The notes beneath the pieces were generated by a model. It was not told the DNA's origin. It was given only the letters and a program-made list of their open reading frames with translations, and ran no database searches. Source: Pseudoalteromonas luteoviolacea H33-S (GTDB lineage: Bacteria; Pseudomonadota; Gammaproteobacteria; Enterobacterales; Alteromonadaceae). Taken from it: DNA of 64,000 bases. The position numbers and the translations under genes are program-made. Positions within the stretch are counted from its first letter, which is position 1. Every line of letters begins with the position of its first letter. Where the stretch lies: positions 85,386 to 149,385 of the forward strand of contig NZ_AUXY01000013.1 of NCBI RefSeq assembly GCF_001625695.1. The letters are read 5' to 3'. This document shows positions 27,725-37,815 of this stretch, one piece after another.

Positions 27725-27944
27725 CTTGCGAGAAGCGATTTGCAAAGATCCCAAGGTATCCATAACCTGCGATACCTAACGCTGGGAAAAGCACCGCAAG
27801 ACCCGCAATGCGCCAACTTGGATCATGGTAATAACTCAATGCGAACAGACCCATCGCGAGCACAAAAATACCAATACCCGTAAAAAAGAACTTTAAACTG
27901 CGCTTGGGATTGGAGCCCAAGCGGTAAATATACTGCGTAAACAT
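27669..27944 (-). CDS. Small two-helix membrane protein of unknown function
   Basis: A 91-residue protein with two hydrophobic helices (about 20-38 and 45-66), basic at both ends, ending RRAFDNRKSK. It lies 9 bases downstream of nfuA on the same strand, so they are probably cotranscribed. Its 3' end overlaps the dinF 3' end by 56 bases on the other strand. I do not recognise the family; the overlap slightly lowers confidence, but the helix pattern looks real. Confidence 0.65.
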   Translation of the reverse strand: MFTQYIYRLGSNPKRSLKFFFTGIGIFVLAMGLFALSYYHDPSWRIAGLAVLFPALGIAGYGYLGIFANRFSQVISARNSARRAFDNRKSK

Positions 27945-27953
27945 GCTGGTGGT

Positions 27954-28529
27954 TTAGTAGTAAGAGTGGTCACCACGTGCGTGCTCAGTGATATCGCGCA
28001 CACCTGTGATTTCGTCAAACTTGGCAATCATTTCTTTTTCAATGCCTTCTTTTAGGGTGACATCGATCATCGAGCAGCCATTACATCCGCCTCCAAACTG
28101 CAAGACAGCAATGCCTTCTTCTGTTATCTCAACTAAGCTCACTTGACCGCCATGGTTTGCTAATTGCGGATTAACGTCAGTGACAAGCATATGTTCAACA
28201 CGCTCTGCTAGTGATGCATCATCTTTAAGCTTTTTCGCTTTAGCGTTAGGCGCTTTTAGGGTGAGTTGGCTGCCCATTTTATCAGTAACAAAATCGATTT
28301 CTGCTTCTTCTAAGAAAGGTGCACTTTCTGCATCAACAATGGCGTCAAAACCATTGAAGTTGAAGCGCATATCGCTTTCTTCTACAGCATCTGCAGGACA
28401 GTAAGATACACCACACTCAGCTTGTGCTGTGCCTGGGTTTACAACAAATACACGGATACTCGTGCCATCGGCTTGATCGCTAAGTAGCTTAGCAAAATGG
28501 GTTTGGGCTGATTCAGAAATTGTGATCAT
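27954..28529 (-). CDS. nfuA: Fe-S cluster carrier protein NfuA
   Basis: NfuA receives a 4Fe-4S cluster and transfers it to apo-proteins, notably under oxidative stress. The 191-residue product has the N-terminal degenerate A-type domain (lacking the A-type cysteines used for cluster binding) and the C-terminal Nfu domain with CxxC in [20 protein letters not shown]. In E. coli nfuA follows bioH and gntX (comF); here the same genes are separated by the M14-like peptidase. Confidence 0.97.
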   Translation of the reverse strand: MITISESAQTHFAKLLSDQADGTSIRVFVVNPGTAQAECGVSYCPADAVEESDMRFNFNGFDAIVDAESAPFLEEAEIDFVTDKMGSQLTLKAPNAKAKKLKDDASLAERVEHMLVTDVNPQLANHGGQVSLVEITEEGIAVLQFGGGCNGCSMIDVTLKEGIEKEMIAKFDEITGVRDITEHARGDHSYY

Positions 28530-28674
28530 AATCTGGCTATACTTGACTAATTTACTCGGTTACTTCCTATGATACTCCCCTCATCCGGTTGTAGCTAGTG
28601 TTGGGCGTAAAAATTTGCTGTGAATTAATGCAACTTGGTAGCGTATAGATATGCGTTATAAAGATGGAATTGAT

Positions 28675-31206
28675 ATGAGAGTATTTGTGTTATTACTGGC
28701 TTTTTTAGTTTTTCAAAGTCAGGCCAAGCCGATCAGTTATTATTTCTCACCTGAGATAGAGTTTGATCAGCGCATCAGTAAACCGAGCGATGTATTGGGC
28801 TATGAGGTGGGGGAGTGGCATGTACGTCATGATCAGCTGGTTAATTACATGCACCGAGTAGCTGAGCAAAGCCCGAGATTGAGTATAACTACGGTAGGTT
28901 ACAGCCACGAAAAAAGACCTTTATTGCTTTTAAGTGCAACCAGTACTGAGCAACAAAAGTCTTTAGATTCGATTAGGCAAGCGCGCCTTGCCTACCTAAA
29001 AGGCGATACCAAATTACATGACGGCCCAAATGTGATCTGGATGGGATATAGCGTACATGGCAATGAGTCATCGGGAAGCAATGCCGCGTTATTAGTCGCT
29101 TATTACTTGGCTGCGGCGCAAGGTGAGGAAATTGAAACGTTATTAGAGAATAATATTATTCTGATTGATCCGGCTATGAATCCCGATGGGTTAGCCCGTT
29201 TTGCACAATGGGCGAATAGCCATCGTGGACAAGTGTTATCAGCAGATCCTGCACATCGGGAGCATGTTGAAGCATGGCCTTCAGCAAGGACAAATCACTA
29301 TTGGTTTGATTTAAATCGAGATTGGTTGTTGTTGCAGCACCCAGAATCGCGCGCTCGCGTTGAGCAATTTCACCGCTGGAAACCAACGGTATTAACCGAT
29401 TTTCATGAAATGGGCACTAATAGTAGCTATTTTTTCCAACCTGCGATCCCGTCACGTACGCACCCAATTACACCTAAGCAAAACCAACTGCTTACTCATA
29501 AACTAGCTACCTATCATGCAAAGACCTTGGATAACGAAAAGCAGTTGTATTTTACCCAAGAACGCTTTGATGATTTCTATATAGGAAAAGGATCCACTTA
29601 TCCCGATGTTAATGGAACAGTGGGTATTTTATTTGAACAAGCCAGTAGTCGGGGTCATGTACAAGAATCAATTAATGGTGACCTGCACTTTTATCGCACG
29701 ATTAAAAATCAATTGCTGACCACGTTATCGACTTTCCAAGGCGTTAATGCTCATAGAACTGAATTGATGCACTATCAGAGAACCTTCTTTGACAGTATTT
29801 CTGAGCTTGCAAGTAAGGAAAAGTATAAAGGGTTTGTGGTTGCAAAAGGTCAAGATACTTACCGTTTCGAGCAGTTTTCAGAACTTTTAAAACACCACCA
29901 AGTAGATGCATACCCGCTTACCAAAACATTGAAGGTGGGAGAATCAAATTATCAAATAGGCGACTTATATATTCCACTTAAGCAGCCTCAGCTGCGATTT
30001 ATACAGGCCGCATTCTCTACGCAAACCAGTTTTGAAGATAATACATTCTATGATGTATCAGGCTGGACGTTACCCTATGCTTTTGATTTAGACTTTACGC
30101 TCGTGACGAGCAGTTGGGGGTTAAAGTATACGGATGCGCCTTGGTCTGTTCTACCTAATATTGCAAGCTCTCCGCGATCTGATGGCGCATATGCATATGG
30201 TATTGAATGGCACCATTATTTAGCACCGAAGCTAGCGAATCTACTATTGAAAGAAGGTATTGTAGTCAGAGGTGCACTTAAACCTTTTACTGCAAAAATA
30301 TCTCAAGAAGATCATGTCTTTGCCGCTGGTAGTCTGGTGATCCCTTCGGGCTTGCAAACGGTACAAAATTGGCGCAATACACTGTATACGCTAGCAGATA
30401 GTTTAGATATTCAGCTGTTTTCTATACGTACTGGACTGACCGCGCAAGGGATTGATTTAGGGTCAAGGTTCATGGCACCACTCAAGCAACCTAAGGTTTT
30501 ATTAGTGGGTGGACATGGAACAAGCCAATATGAAGTTGGAGAAGTTTGGTATCACTTAGATAGACATCTCAGTATTGCCCCAACCATTGCTGAACAAGAC
30601 CGAATTGGGCAGCTTGATCTTTCTCGCTATACCCATCTAATTCTGGCTGATGGCCGTTATGATATCCTTAACAAGCAAGCTAAAAGTGCCATACACGCAT
30701 GGGTTAAGAAAGGTGGTGTAATATGGGGTCATAAACGCGGTGCAAAATGGCTGGTTGAACAGCAGCTACTCCATATTGAAACGGTATCGACAAAAGAAAT
30801 GAAATCACTATTTAAATCGGATGAGCTGCCGTATTCAGAACGTGAAGCATTGGCTGCAAAGCAGCGCATTGCTGGTGCGATTTATGATACGCAGATTGAT
30901 TTATCACACCCATTAGCGTTTGGCTTTGAAGACAATCGCTTACCTGTATTTAAAAATAGTACTTGGGTGATGAGGCATCACAAAAAGCCATTTACGAATG
31001 TGGCAAAATACACGTCTACTCCCTTATTGTCTGGCTACACAGATGAAAGAAATCGCGCTCAAATAGCAGGAAGCAGCGCGCTGATTGCGCAGCGTTATGG
31101 TCAAGGGAGTGTCATTGCCATGGCAGACAATCCTGTGTTTCGCGGTTATTGGTATGGTTCTAGCCGTTTGCTAAGTAACGCACTGTTTTTTGGCGATAGT
31201 TTTTAA
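28675..31206 (+). CDS. Secreted zinc carboxypeptidase-like protein (M14 family)
   Basis: An 843-residue exported peptidase. The signal peptide is MRVFVLLLAFLVFQSQA. Zinc ligands of M14 appear as HGNESS (His/Glu at about 128/131) and the later histidine in TDFHEMG (about 244). DPAMNPDGLARF is a typical M14 substrate-binding stretch. The C-terminal half is long and has GGHGTS and glutamine amidotransferase-like segments seen in large bacterial M14 proteins. A start at 28651 would add eight residues before the signal peptide. Its stop overlaps the convergent comF stop (31203-31206). Probably degrades peptides outside the cytoplasm. Confidence 0.85.
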   Translation: MRVFVLLLAFLVFQSQAKPISYYFSPEIEFDQRISKPSDVLGYEVGEWHVRHDQLVNYMHRVAEQSPRLSITTVGYSHEKRPLLLLSATSTEQQKSLDSIRQARLAYLKGDTKLHDGPNVIWMGYSVHGNESSGSNAALLVAYYLAAAQGEEIETLLENNIILIDPAMNPDGLARFAQWANSHRGQVLSADPAHREHVEAWPSARTNHYWFDLNRDWLLLQHPESRARVEQFHRWKPTVLTDFHEMGTNSSYFFQPAIPSRTHPITPKQNQLLTHKLATYHAKTLDNEKQLYFTQERFDDFYIGKGSTYPDVNGTVGILFEQASSRGHVQESINGDLHFYRTIKNQLLTTLSTFQGVNAHRTELMHYQRTFFDSISELASKEKYKGFVVAKGQDTYRFEQFSELLKHHQVDAYPLTKTLKVGESNYQIGDLYIPLKQPQLRFIQAAFSTQTSFEDNTFYDVSGWTLPYAFDLDFTLVTSSWGLKYTDAPWSVLPNIASSPRSDGAYAYGIEWHHYLAPKLANLLLKEGIVVRGALKPFTAKISQEDHVFAAGSLVIPSGLQTVQNWRNTLYTLADSLDIQLFSIRTGLTAQGIDLGSRFMAPLKQPKVLLVGGHGTSQYEVGEVWYHLDRHLSIAPTIAEQDRIGQLDLSRYTHLILADGRYDILNKQAKSAIHAWVKKGGVIWGHKRGAKWLVEQQLLHIETVSTKEMKSLFKSDELPYSEREALAAKQRIAGAIYDTQIDLSHPLAFGFEDNRLPVFKNSTWVMRHHKKPFTNVAKYTSTPLLSGYTDERNRAQIAGSSALIAQRYGQGSVIAMADNPVFRGYWYGSSRLLSNALFFGDSF

Positions 31207-31880
31207 AGCTCAGTCAGGCAGGTGGCACAAGCCCAGACGGATTGTGCCCCTGCTGATTTGCACAGGGCAGCCACAGCATTCATCGTTGCGCCACTGGTAA
31301 TAACATCATCAATCAGTAAAATCCGTTTGTGTTCGATATTTCCGGTGATATAGAAAGCATTTTTTGCATTATGTTGTCTGGCACTTTTTGATAAGAGTAC
31401 GTGTGAGCGACGAGTTTTTTTTGCAATGATATCGAGTATTGGCAGCTGCTGGTGGCAAAGTCGGTGCGCCCATGTTTGATAAACTTGGTTATATCCTCTG
31501 TTCAATAATCTTGTTGAAGCCAATGGCACTATGATGCAGGCGTCTGCATTGATATGATCCTTCAGATTCAGGAGTGTCCATTGTCTATCTATGATGTGCC
31601 TTATAATCAACATCGCTTGGCGGTTGTGTTGATATTTTATCTTTTTTAACCAAGTAGCGAGATGTCCTTGATACCAGCCACAAGCACTGAGCCCGTCACA
31701 GTTAGGGAGGTTAAACATTCTGTTGATATCTGGACGAAGTAGCAAGTTTTGGTCGCCTTTCTTGAACAATGGTAGTGTGCCATAGCACGTTGGACAAATA
31801 CCTGTGTGCTCGATATAGGCTTGGCAAGTTGGGCATGTTGCGGGTAATAAGCTTTTTCTGAGTGAGTGAATAAGTGACAT
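31203..31880 (-). CDS. comF: ComF/GntX-family phosphoribosyltransferase-like protein
   Basis: A 225-residue protein of the ComF family, linked to DNA uptake in competent bacteria. An N-terminal zinc finger (CPTC and CPTC around residue 15-35) precedes a phosphoribosyltransferase domain with ILLIDDVITSGATM. The start at 31880 is chosen because AAGGA lies 9 bases upstream and it avoids overlapping bioH; a longer frame goes to 31943. It is divergent from bioH with a 57-base gap, the same bioH/gntX pairing as in E. coli. Confidence 0.92.
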   Translation of the reverse strand: MSLIHSLRKSLLPATCPTCQAYIEHTGICPTCYGTLPLFKKGDQNLLLRPDINRMFNLPNCDGLSACGWYQGHLATWLKKIKYQHNRQAMLIIRHIIDRQWTLLNLKDHINADACIIVPLASTRLLNRGYNQVYQTWAHRLCHQQLPILDIIAKKTRRSHVLLSKSARQHNAKNAFYITGNIEHKRILLIDDVITSGATMNAVAALCKSAGAQSVWACATCLTEL

Positions 31881-31937
31881 TGCTTTCATTCCTTGAAACG
31901 CTATCATAGCGCTAATTTTGGCTTGAGGTGTGAAGAT

Positions 31938-32675
31938 ATGCAAAGAGAAATTGTGCTGTTACATGGCTGGGGAATGAATAAAGAAATTTGGCAGCTTATA
32001 GAGGCAGAGCTCAGTGATGTCCTTAATATGCCAGTGACAGCACTGAATTTACCAGGGTTTGGTGGCGAATCCATGGAAATGGCGCATTATAATCTTGACG
32101 GGCTTGCGGAATCTGTTGCAGCGAAGGTTCAACCTAATAGCATTCTTGTTGGCTGGTCGTTAGGTGGTTTGGTAGCCACTAAATTGGCAGCAAGTTACCC
32201 AGAGAAAGTTGCACATCTAATTTTGGTGGCGTCTAACATTCAATTTTGCGAAAGCGATGTGTGGCCAGGTATTAAAGCTCAAGTGTTAGATCAGTTTAAA
32301 GCGCAATTGGCGAAAGACAGCCGTAAAACCATTGAGCGTTTTTTAGCGATTCAAGCCATGGGCAGTGAGCATGCTAAAGCCGATATTAAGCAGATCAAAA
32401 CCTTGCTGCTTCAAGCGCCTGAACCTCAAGATAGCGCTTTGAGTGCGGGGCTAGATATTTTACAAAATACGAACTTAGCTGCTGAATTCACTCAGCTCAA
32501 ATGCCCTGTAAATGGCATATTTGGCCGTTTGGACGCGCTAGTGCCAAAAGAAGTTGCAGAGGCTCTGACACAATTGAACTCTAATTTTAGCTATGAGCTC
32601 TTGCCAAAAGCATCTCACGCACCATTTATTTCTCATCGTGATGAATTTATTACTTACCTAAAATCAGTCCTTTAA
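31938..32675 (+). CDS. bioH: Pimeloyl-ACP methyl ester carboxylesterase BioH
   Basis: Releases pimeloyl-ACP from its methyl ester, the last step of pimelate-moiety synthesis for biotin. The 245-residue alpha/beta hydrolase starts MQREIVLLHGWGMN (oxyanion HGWG) and has the nucleophile elbow GWSLGG with Ser at about 74, the acid in GRLDALVP and the histidine in ASHAPFISH. The other bio genes are not in the window, as usual for bioH. ATG at 31938 aligns with the family N-terminus; in-frame upstream codons are not conserved. Confidence 0.95.
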   Translation: MQREIVLLHGWGMNKEIWQLIEAELSDVLNMPVTALNLPGFGGESMEMAHYNLDGLAESVAAKVQPNSILVGWSLGGLVATKLAASYPEKVAHLILVASNIQFCESDVWPGIKAQVLDQFKAQLAKDSRKTIERFLAIQAMGSEHAKADIKQIKTLLLQAPEPQDSALSAGLDILQNTNLAAEFTQLKCPVNGIFGRLDALVPKEVAEALTQLNSNFSYELLPKASHAPFISHRDEFITYLKSVL

Positions 32676-32692
32676 AATAGAACAGGCTAATA

Positions 32693-32726
32693 GGCGGCAA
32701 AAAATTGCCGCCCACTCTTTATTTTG
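32693..32726 (+). terminator. Intrinsic terminator after bioH
   Basis: Perfect 8-bp stem GGCGGCAA / TTGCCGCC around AAAA at 32693-32712, then a T-rich tail (CTCTTTATTTT). It begins 17 bases after the bioH stop. Confidence 0.75.
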
Positions 32727-32778
32727 AACATAATATGAGCAATAATTAGGTAAGTGAAAAAGTAACTTGGAGTCTATT

Positions 32779-33087
32779 ATGCCTATTGGTGACGTGCTAA
32801 ACGCAGGTGTTGAAGGTTTTAATCGTGCTCAACAGAATATAGAACGGGCTTCTGCAGATATCAATCGTGCAACACTTGATGAGCAAAGCGATGACCAGCT
32901 AGCGCAACAAAGGCAATTAGAAGCCGCGCGCCCTGAAGAAGCGGTGACAGCACCAGTTTCTCAACCGCCTAGGATCGATGAATCACTGGTTGCGTTAAAG
33001 GTAGAAGAGTTCAACGCAAAAGCAAACACACAAACAATACAAACTGCTGATGAAGTGTTGGGAACTTTGGTTGATATTAAAGTGTAA
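32779..33087 (+). CDS. Hypothetical 102-residue polar protein, paired with the SprA-related gene
   Basis: A small soluble protein starting MPIGDVLNAGVEGFNRAQQNIERASADINRA, then a Gln/Ala/Glu-rich middle and a short amphipathic end (VLGTLVDIKV). GGAG at 32769-32772 supports the ATG at 32779; an in-frame TTG at 32767 is an alternative. It is 2 bases from the next gene, so they are translationally linked. No family is recognised. The N-terminal helix resembles those of small flagellar or pilus-associated helical proteins, but this is not enough to assign a role. Confidence 0.7.
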   Translation: MPIGDVLNAGVEGFNRAQQNIERASADINRATLDEQSDDQLAQQRQLEAARPEEAVTAPVSQPPRIDESLVALKVEEFNAKANTQTIQTADEVLGTLVDIKV

Positions 33088-33089
33088 AC

Positions 33090-33998
33090 ATGAACATCGT
33101 CACGCCACAACCGGCGGTAACTCTTAACACTGCAAACGTCTATACAGAAACTGCTAGACGAGACAACCAGCTGCGTGAAGTGATCCCCAAGCCTGCAGCT
33201 GTCACCCCTCCTGCAACCGAAAATAAATCGCTGCAAGACAACGATAAATCCCGTTTAAACGATGGTGAGTCGCAGGAGACTTACGACGCTAACGGGCAGC
33301 TCAAAGACAGCAAAACAATACAAGAGCGCGGTGAAGAAAAAGGCGAAGAGCAGCAAAGCAAATCAGGATCTGATGATGAGCCATCAGAACGTGATCAGGC
33401 GCAGCAAGAGCAGGATGAGCAGCAGTTAAAAGAACTTAAAGATCGCGATAGAGAAGTGAGGCTTCATGAGCAAGCACACGCTCGGGTAGGTGGTCAGTAT
33501 GCTGGCTCTCCAAGTTATGATTATCAGCGTGGTCCAGACGGTAACAATTACGCGGTAGGTGGACAGGTGATGATAGATGTTGCACCTGTTGAAGGGGATC
33601 CCCAACAAACCATAGAGAAAATGCAAACGGTAAGAGCTGCGGCACTTGCACCCGCTGAGCCATCGGGCGCTGACCGAGCTATCGCAGCGGATGCCACTTC
33701 GAAAATAGCAACAGCACAAGCTGAGTTGGCAAAACAATCTATTAGTGGGTCGGAAAATGAGAGTTCATCAAGTGGTGTTCAAAAATTTCAAAACCGTCGG
33801 TTAACTGAGGAAGGCATTGCGCAATCTGAACAGCCTGTATTGGAGCGTGCCCGGTTAAAACAAGAAGCTGATCCATTTGCGGTGGCGTTGCCCATTGAGC
33901 GAGACCCAGAAATAGAATCTAGAGCGCTGAGAATCGAAGGGTTTTATGGTCAGATTGCTAAACCTGAAAAAGAAGCGCAGTTATCAGTATCAGTATAA
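33090..33998 (+). CDS. SprA-related putative metalloprotease (HExxH)
   Basis: A 302-residue protein with a long disordered, Gln/Glu/Asp-rich N-terminal region (about 40-115). A compact domain follows with LHEQAHARVGGQYAGSPSYDY, an HExxH zinc-protease motif at about 126-130. YAVGGQVMIDVAP and MQTVRAAALAPAEPS follow; these are signatures of the SprA-related/CJM1_0395 family. No signal peptide is seen. Family members occur in many proteobacteria, function unproven. It forms a pair with the small gene upstream and is followed by a strong terminator. Confidence 0.75.
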   Translation: MNIVTPQPAVTLNTANVYTETARRDNQLREVIPKPAAVTPPATENKSLQDNDKSRLNDGESQETYDANGQLKDSKTIQERGEEKGEEQQSKSGSDDEPSERDQAQQEQDEQQLKELKDRDREVRLHEQAHARVGGQYAGSPSYDYQRGPDGNNYAVGGQVMIDVAPVEGDPQQTIEKMQTVRAAALAPAEPSGADRAIAADATSKIATAQAELAKQSISGSENESSSSGVQKFQNRRLTEEGIAQSEQPVLERARLKQEADPFAVALPIERDPEIESRALRIEGFYGQIAKPEKEAQLSVSV

Positions 33999-34012
33999 AA
34001 GTAATTTTTTCA

Positions 34013-34040
34013 AAAAAAGGAAGGGAAACCTTCCTTTTTT
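34013..34040. terminator. Bidirectional intrinsic terminator between the SprA-related gene and tex
   Basis: Perfect 12-bp stem AAAAAAGGAAGG / CCTTCCTTTTTT with a GAAA tetraloop. It carries a U-tract in both directions, fitting the convergent arrangement. Confidence 0.9.
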
Positions 34041-34054
34041 AGTTTGTAGGTAAA

Positions 34055-36388
34055 TTATTTTTTCAATTTAGCAAAAGCCTCTGCAAAAGCATTACCCATA
34101 GCTGCATTGCCTTGGTCGCGACGATTACCTTTTTGGTTATCTCTGCGCTCAGGTTTGCGGCCATGATTTTGCCCTGATTTTTGCTGAGGTTTGTTTTTAT
34201 GTGAATCTGTATTGGATGGAGTTGCATCATTTAAGCGCATTGTAAAACTAATGCGTTTTCTGTCTGCATCGACCTCAATAACCTTAACTTTAACGATGTC
34301 GCCTGCTTTGACAATCTCTCTTGGATCAGAGATAAATTTATCTGTGATGGCTGAAATATGCACAAGACCATCTTGGTGAACGCCCACATCAACAAATGCG
34401 CCAAAGTTGGCAACATTTGATACCACACCTTCTAAGACCATACCGACTTTTAAATCAGATATTTTTTCAACACCCGCTTTAAATTGCGCTGTTTTAAACT
34501 CTGGACGTGGATCTCGTCCTGGTTTATCTAGTTCAGAAATGATATCTGTTACGGTAGGTAAACCAAATTTTTCGTCCACATAATCGCTAGGAGTGAGCTT
34601 TTTCAATACATCGCTATTGCCAATAAGGTTTTGTAACTCAAGGGCATTTGATTTTGAGATCTGCTTTACAACTGGATAGGCTTCAGGGTGAACCGCAGAG
34701 GCATCTAGTGGATCGTCGCCATCATTGATGCGTAAAAATCCAGCAGCTTGTTCAAATGCTTTAGGGCCTAAACGCTCGACTTTTTTAAGCTGCTTTCGAT
34801 TGGCGAATGAGCCATTGCTATCACGATATTTGACGATATTACTTGCCAGCGTTTTATTCAACCCTGAAACGCGCGTAAGTAAAGGAACAGAGGCTGTATT
34901 GACGTCAACACCGACTGAGTTTACACAGTCTTCAACGACGGCAGTCAAAGCTTGGCCTAATTGGCTTTGCGATACATCATGCTGGTATTGGCCTACACCA
35001 ATCGACTTTGGTTCAATCTTAACCAACTCTGCAAGTGGATCTTGCAGACGTCTCGCAATGGATACCGCGCCACGTAATGATACATCTAATTCTGGAAATT
35101 CATTGGCGGCAAATTCTGATGCAGAATAGACAGACGCACCCGCTTCACTGACCATGATTTTAGTTAAATTGAGATCAGATGCTGCTTTTTGTACTTCAGA
35201 AGCCAGCTTGTCTGTTTCACGAGATGCAGTCCCATTACCAATAGCAATCAGCTGTACTTTATGTTGTCTTGATAATTGCTCAATGGTGCGTATTGACTTA
35301 TCCCAATGATTTTGCGGTGCATGGGGGTAGATAGTCGTGGTCGCAAGTAGTTTGCCTGTTGCATCGACGATGGCAATTTTACAGCCTGTTCTTAGACCAG
35401 GATCAATGCCCATGGTTACTTTTGGCCCTGCGGGCGCCGCCATGAGTAAATCTTTTAAGTTTTTGGCAAAAACGTCGATTGCACCGTTTTCAGCTTTTTC
35501 TCTTAACGTGCCTAAAAATTCGTTTTCTAGATGTAAAGAGAGTTTAACTTTCCACGCCCATTGGACAACGACCATAAGCCACTCGCTGGCAGGCGCGCCT
35601 TGTACAACTAAGCCATAATGATCGGCAATCATTTGTGCACAAAACTGTTGGTGATCTTCCGCTTGAGGTTCTGGATTAATGGCGAGTTGCAGAATACCTT
35701 CGTTTCTCGCTCTGAGCATAGCAAGTGCACGATGCGAAGGCACTTTAGAAAGTAACTCATTGTGCTCAAAATAGTCTCTATATTTGCTACCGTTATCTTC
35801 TTGGCCTTTGATAACACGGCTTTGTAGCTGAGCACTCTCACTGATGTGTGCTCTAAACTTTGCGAGCAGCTTGGCATCCTCAGCAAATCGTTCCATCAAA
35901 ATGAATTTGGCGCCATCAAGTACGCTTTTTACATCAGGAAAGCTTGCATCTGTATTAATAAAGTTTTCAGCAACCAATTGAGGCGATAGATTAGGGTCTT
36001 TAAATAGCTTATCAGCTAAAGGCTCAATGCCAGCCTCGATTGCTATCTGGCCTTTTGTGCGTCGTTTGGGCTTGTAAGGCAGGTAGAGATCTTCAAGCTC
36101 AGTTTTACTGCTGGCTTGGGCAATATCATTTGCCAGTTGAGGAGACAGCTTACCTTGCTCTTCAATTGTTTTGATTATAAATGCACGTCTTTCTTCCAAT
36201 TCTCTCAAATATGAAAGACGTTGCTCCAGTAAACGTAATTGTGAGTCATCTAAGCCACCGGTGACTTCTTTACGATAACGTGCGATAAAGGGAACTGTTG
36301 CGCCCTCATCTAACAATGTGGTGGCTGCCAGCACTTGCTGTTCTGAGGCATTTAGCTCATGGGCTAAACGAGCTGAGATGTTGCTCAT
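34055..36388 (-). CDS. tex: Tex-family RNA-binding transcription accessory protein
   Basis: A 777-residue cytoplasmic protein homologous to E. coli YhgF and eukaryotic Spt6 core. From the N-terminus: Tex-like helical region ([28 protein letters not shown]), YqgF-like RNase H fold ([17 protein letters not shown]), helix-hairpin-helix region ([28 protein letters not shown] region), and a C-terminal S1 domain ([21 protein letters not shown]). The tail is basic and Gln/Asn-rich. It follows greB on the same strand, as in E. coli. Confidence 0.97.
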   Translation of the reverse strand: MSNISARLAHELNASEQQVLAATTLLDEGATVPFIARYRKEVTGGLDDSQLRLLEQRLSYLRELEERRAFIIKTIEEQGKLSPQLANDIAQASSKTELEDLYLPYKPKRRTKGQIAIEAGIEPLADKLFKDPNLSPQLVAENFINTDASFPDVKSVLDGAKFILMERFAEDAKLLAKFRAHISESAQLQSRVIKGQEDNGSKYRDYFEHNELLSKVPSHRALAMLRARNEGILQLAINPEPQAEDHQQFCAQMIADHYGLVVQGAPASEWLMVVVQWAWKVKLSLHLENEFLGTLREKAENGAIDVFAKNLKDLLMAAPAGPKVTMGIDPGLRTGCKIAIVDATGKLLATTTIYPHAPQNHWDKSIRTIEQLSRQHKVQLIAIGNGTASRETDKLASEVQKAASDLNLTKIMVSEAGASVYSASEFAANEFPELDVSLRGAVSIARRLQDPLAELVKIEPKSIGVGQYQHDVSQSQLGQALTAVVEDCVNSVGVDVNTASVPLLTRVSGLNKTLASNIVKYRDSNGSFANRKQLKKVERLGPKAFEQAAGFLRINDGDDPLDASAVHPEAYPVVKQISKSNALELQNLIGNSDVLKKLTPSDYVDEKFGLPTVTDIISELDKPGRDPRPEFKTAQFKAGVEKISDLKVGMVLEGVVSNVANFGAFVDVGVHQDGLVHISAITDKFISDPREIVKAGDIVKVKVIEVDADRKRISFTMRLNDATPSNTDSHKNKPQQKSGQNHGRKPERRDNQKGNRRDQGNAAMGNAFAEAFAKLKK

Positions 36389-36473
36389 GCAAAATCCTTA
36401 TAAAGTTCAATTAGCTACGCTAACAAATCAATTAAGCGTGGGAGTGAATCATACCATATTAGTGAGCATTTTA

Positions 36474-36947
36474 TCAGGCTTGATATTCAATTCTATTGAT
36501 ATACCACTGAGCGTCACCTTGTGGCGTTTTTACCATAAAATCATCATCAACAGATTTACCAAGCAATGCTCTAGCCATTGGAGAATCAATAGAAATATAG
36601 TCATTACGTTCGTAAATTTCATCTGGACCGACGATTCTGAAGTACTTTGTTTCGCCATCGTCATTTTCAATTTCGACCCAAGCGCCAAAGTAGACTTTGC
36701 CAGCTTGCTGTGGGTCATATTCAATGACTTTTAAATCGGGTAGGCGTTTACGTAAATACCTGACTCTTCGGTCAATTTGTCGCAATAAACGTTTATTAAA
36801 GGTGTAATCTGCGTTTTCAGAGCGATCGCCGAGGCTTGCAGCCCAATTGACAATTTTTGTAATTTCGGGGCGTTTTTCAAACCAAAGATGATCGTGCTCT
36901 TGCTGCAGTTTGCGATATCCTTCGGGTGTAATTAAGTTTGTTTTCAT
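36474..36947 (-). CDS. greB: Transcription elongation factor GreB
   Basis: Binds the secondary channel of RNA polymerase and stimulates cleavage of backtracked RNA. The 157-residue product has the N-terminal coiled coil with LITPEGYRKLQQEHDHLW and the DRSENADYTFNKRLLRQIDRRVRYL basic patch, then a C-terminal FKBP-like domain (SPMARALLGKSVDDDFMVKTP). The DxxxNADY tip and the basic RRVRYLRKRL stretch favour GreB over GreA. It is divergent from ompR, the same order as in enterics. Confidence 0.95.
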   Translation of the reverse strand: MKTNLITPEGYRKLQQEHDHLWFEKRPEITKIVNWAASLGDRSENADYTFNKRLLRQIDRRVRYLRKRLPDLKVIEYDPQQAGKVYFGAWVEIENDDGETKYFRIVGPDEIYERNDYISIDSPMARALLGKSVDDDFMVKTPQGDAQWYINRIEYQA

Positions 36948-37095
36948 AATGTACTATATCAAAAAACCTGCTAGAGGCATGCTTGCTAAGTGTACTGTAA
37001 CGTTCAGTAACAATCTTATCAGTAAGTTATGGTGTCTAAGGCGCTTATTTTCAATTATATTTAACGAATAGTTGAATGATAACAAGAAGAATCCA

Positions 37096-37815
37096 ATGGG
37101 AAATGAAACAACAAAAGTATTAGTCGTAGATGATGACATGAGATTACGCAGCTTGTTAGAGCGCTATCTTGTGGAGCAAGGATTCATTGTTCGAAGTGCC
37201 GCGAATGCTGAACAAATGGATAGGTTATTAGAACGAGAAAACTTCCATTTAATGGTCTTAGACCTGATGTTGCCGGGAGAGGATGGTTTATCAATTTGCC
37301 GTCGTTTAAGGCAGAAAGAAAATGAAATCCCAATTGTGATGTTAACGGCCAAAGGTGATGAAGTTGATCGCATTATTGGGCTTGAGCTTGGAGCCGATGA
37401 TTACTTACCTAAACCATTTAACCCCAGAGAGTTACTTGCCCGCATTAAAGCTGTCTTGAGAAGAAAAACGAAAGAAGTACCAGGTGCCCCTGCTGCAGAA
37501 GAAAATGAGGTGGAATTTGGTATATTTAAGCTGAATTTGGCGACTCGCGAGATGCAAAAAGGCGATCAAACTATCGCGCTAACCAGTGGTGAGTTTGCTG
37601 TTCTTAAAGCCCTAGTTAGTCACCCACGAGAGCCTTTGAGCCGTGATAAGTTAATGAATTTAGCACGAGGGCGCGATTACAGTGCATTGGAGCGAAGCAT
37701 TGATGTACAGGTTTCTCGATTGAGAAGAATGATAGAAGAAGATGCGTCTAATCCAAGATATATTCAGACTGTCTGGGGGTTAGGTTATGTGTTTGTGCCT
37801 GATGGCGAAAAATAA
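37096..37815 (+). CDS. ompR: Response regulator OmpR
   Basis: A 239-residue two-component regulator, the same length as E. coli OmpR. The receiver starts [21 protein letters not shown] with phospho-acceptor D56 ([12 protein letters not shown]) and Lys in YLPKPF. The C-terminal winged helix has [25 protein letters not shown] and the [32 protein letters not shown] region. The ATG at 37096 matches the family start; an in-frame TTG at 37072 is upstream. Its stop overlaps the envZ start by one base. Probably controls porin and osmotic-response genes. Confidence 0.96.
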   Translation: MGNETTKVLVVDDDMRLRSLLERYLVEQGFIVRSAANAEQMDRLLERENFHLMVLDLMLPGEDGLSICRRLRQKENEIPIVMLTAKGDEVDRIIGLELGADDYLPKPFNPRELLARIKAVLRRKTKEVPGAPAAEENEVEFGIFKLNLATREMQKGDQTIALTSGEFAVLKALVSHPREPLSRDKLMNLARGRDYSALERSIDVQVSRLRRMIEEDASNPRYIQTVWGLGYVFVPDGEK

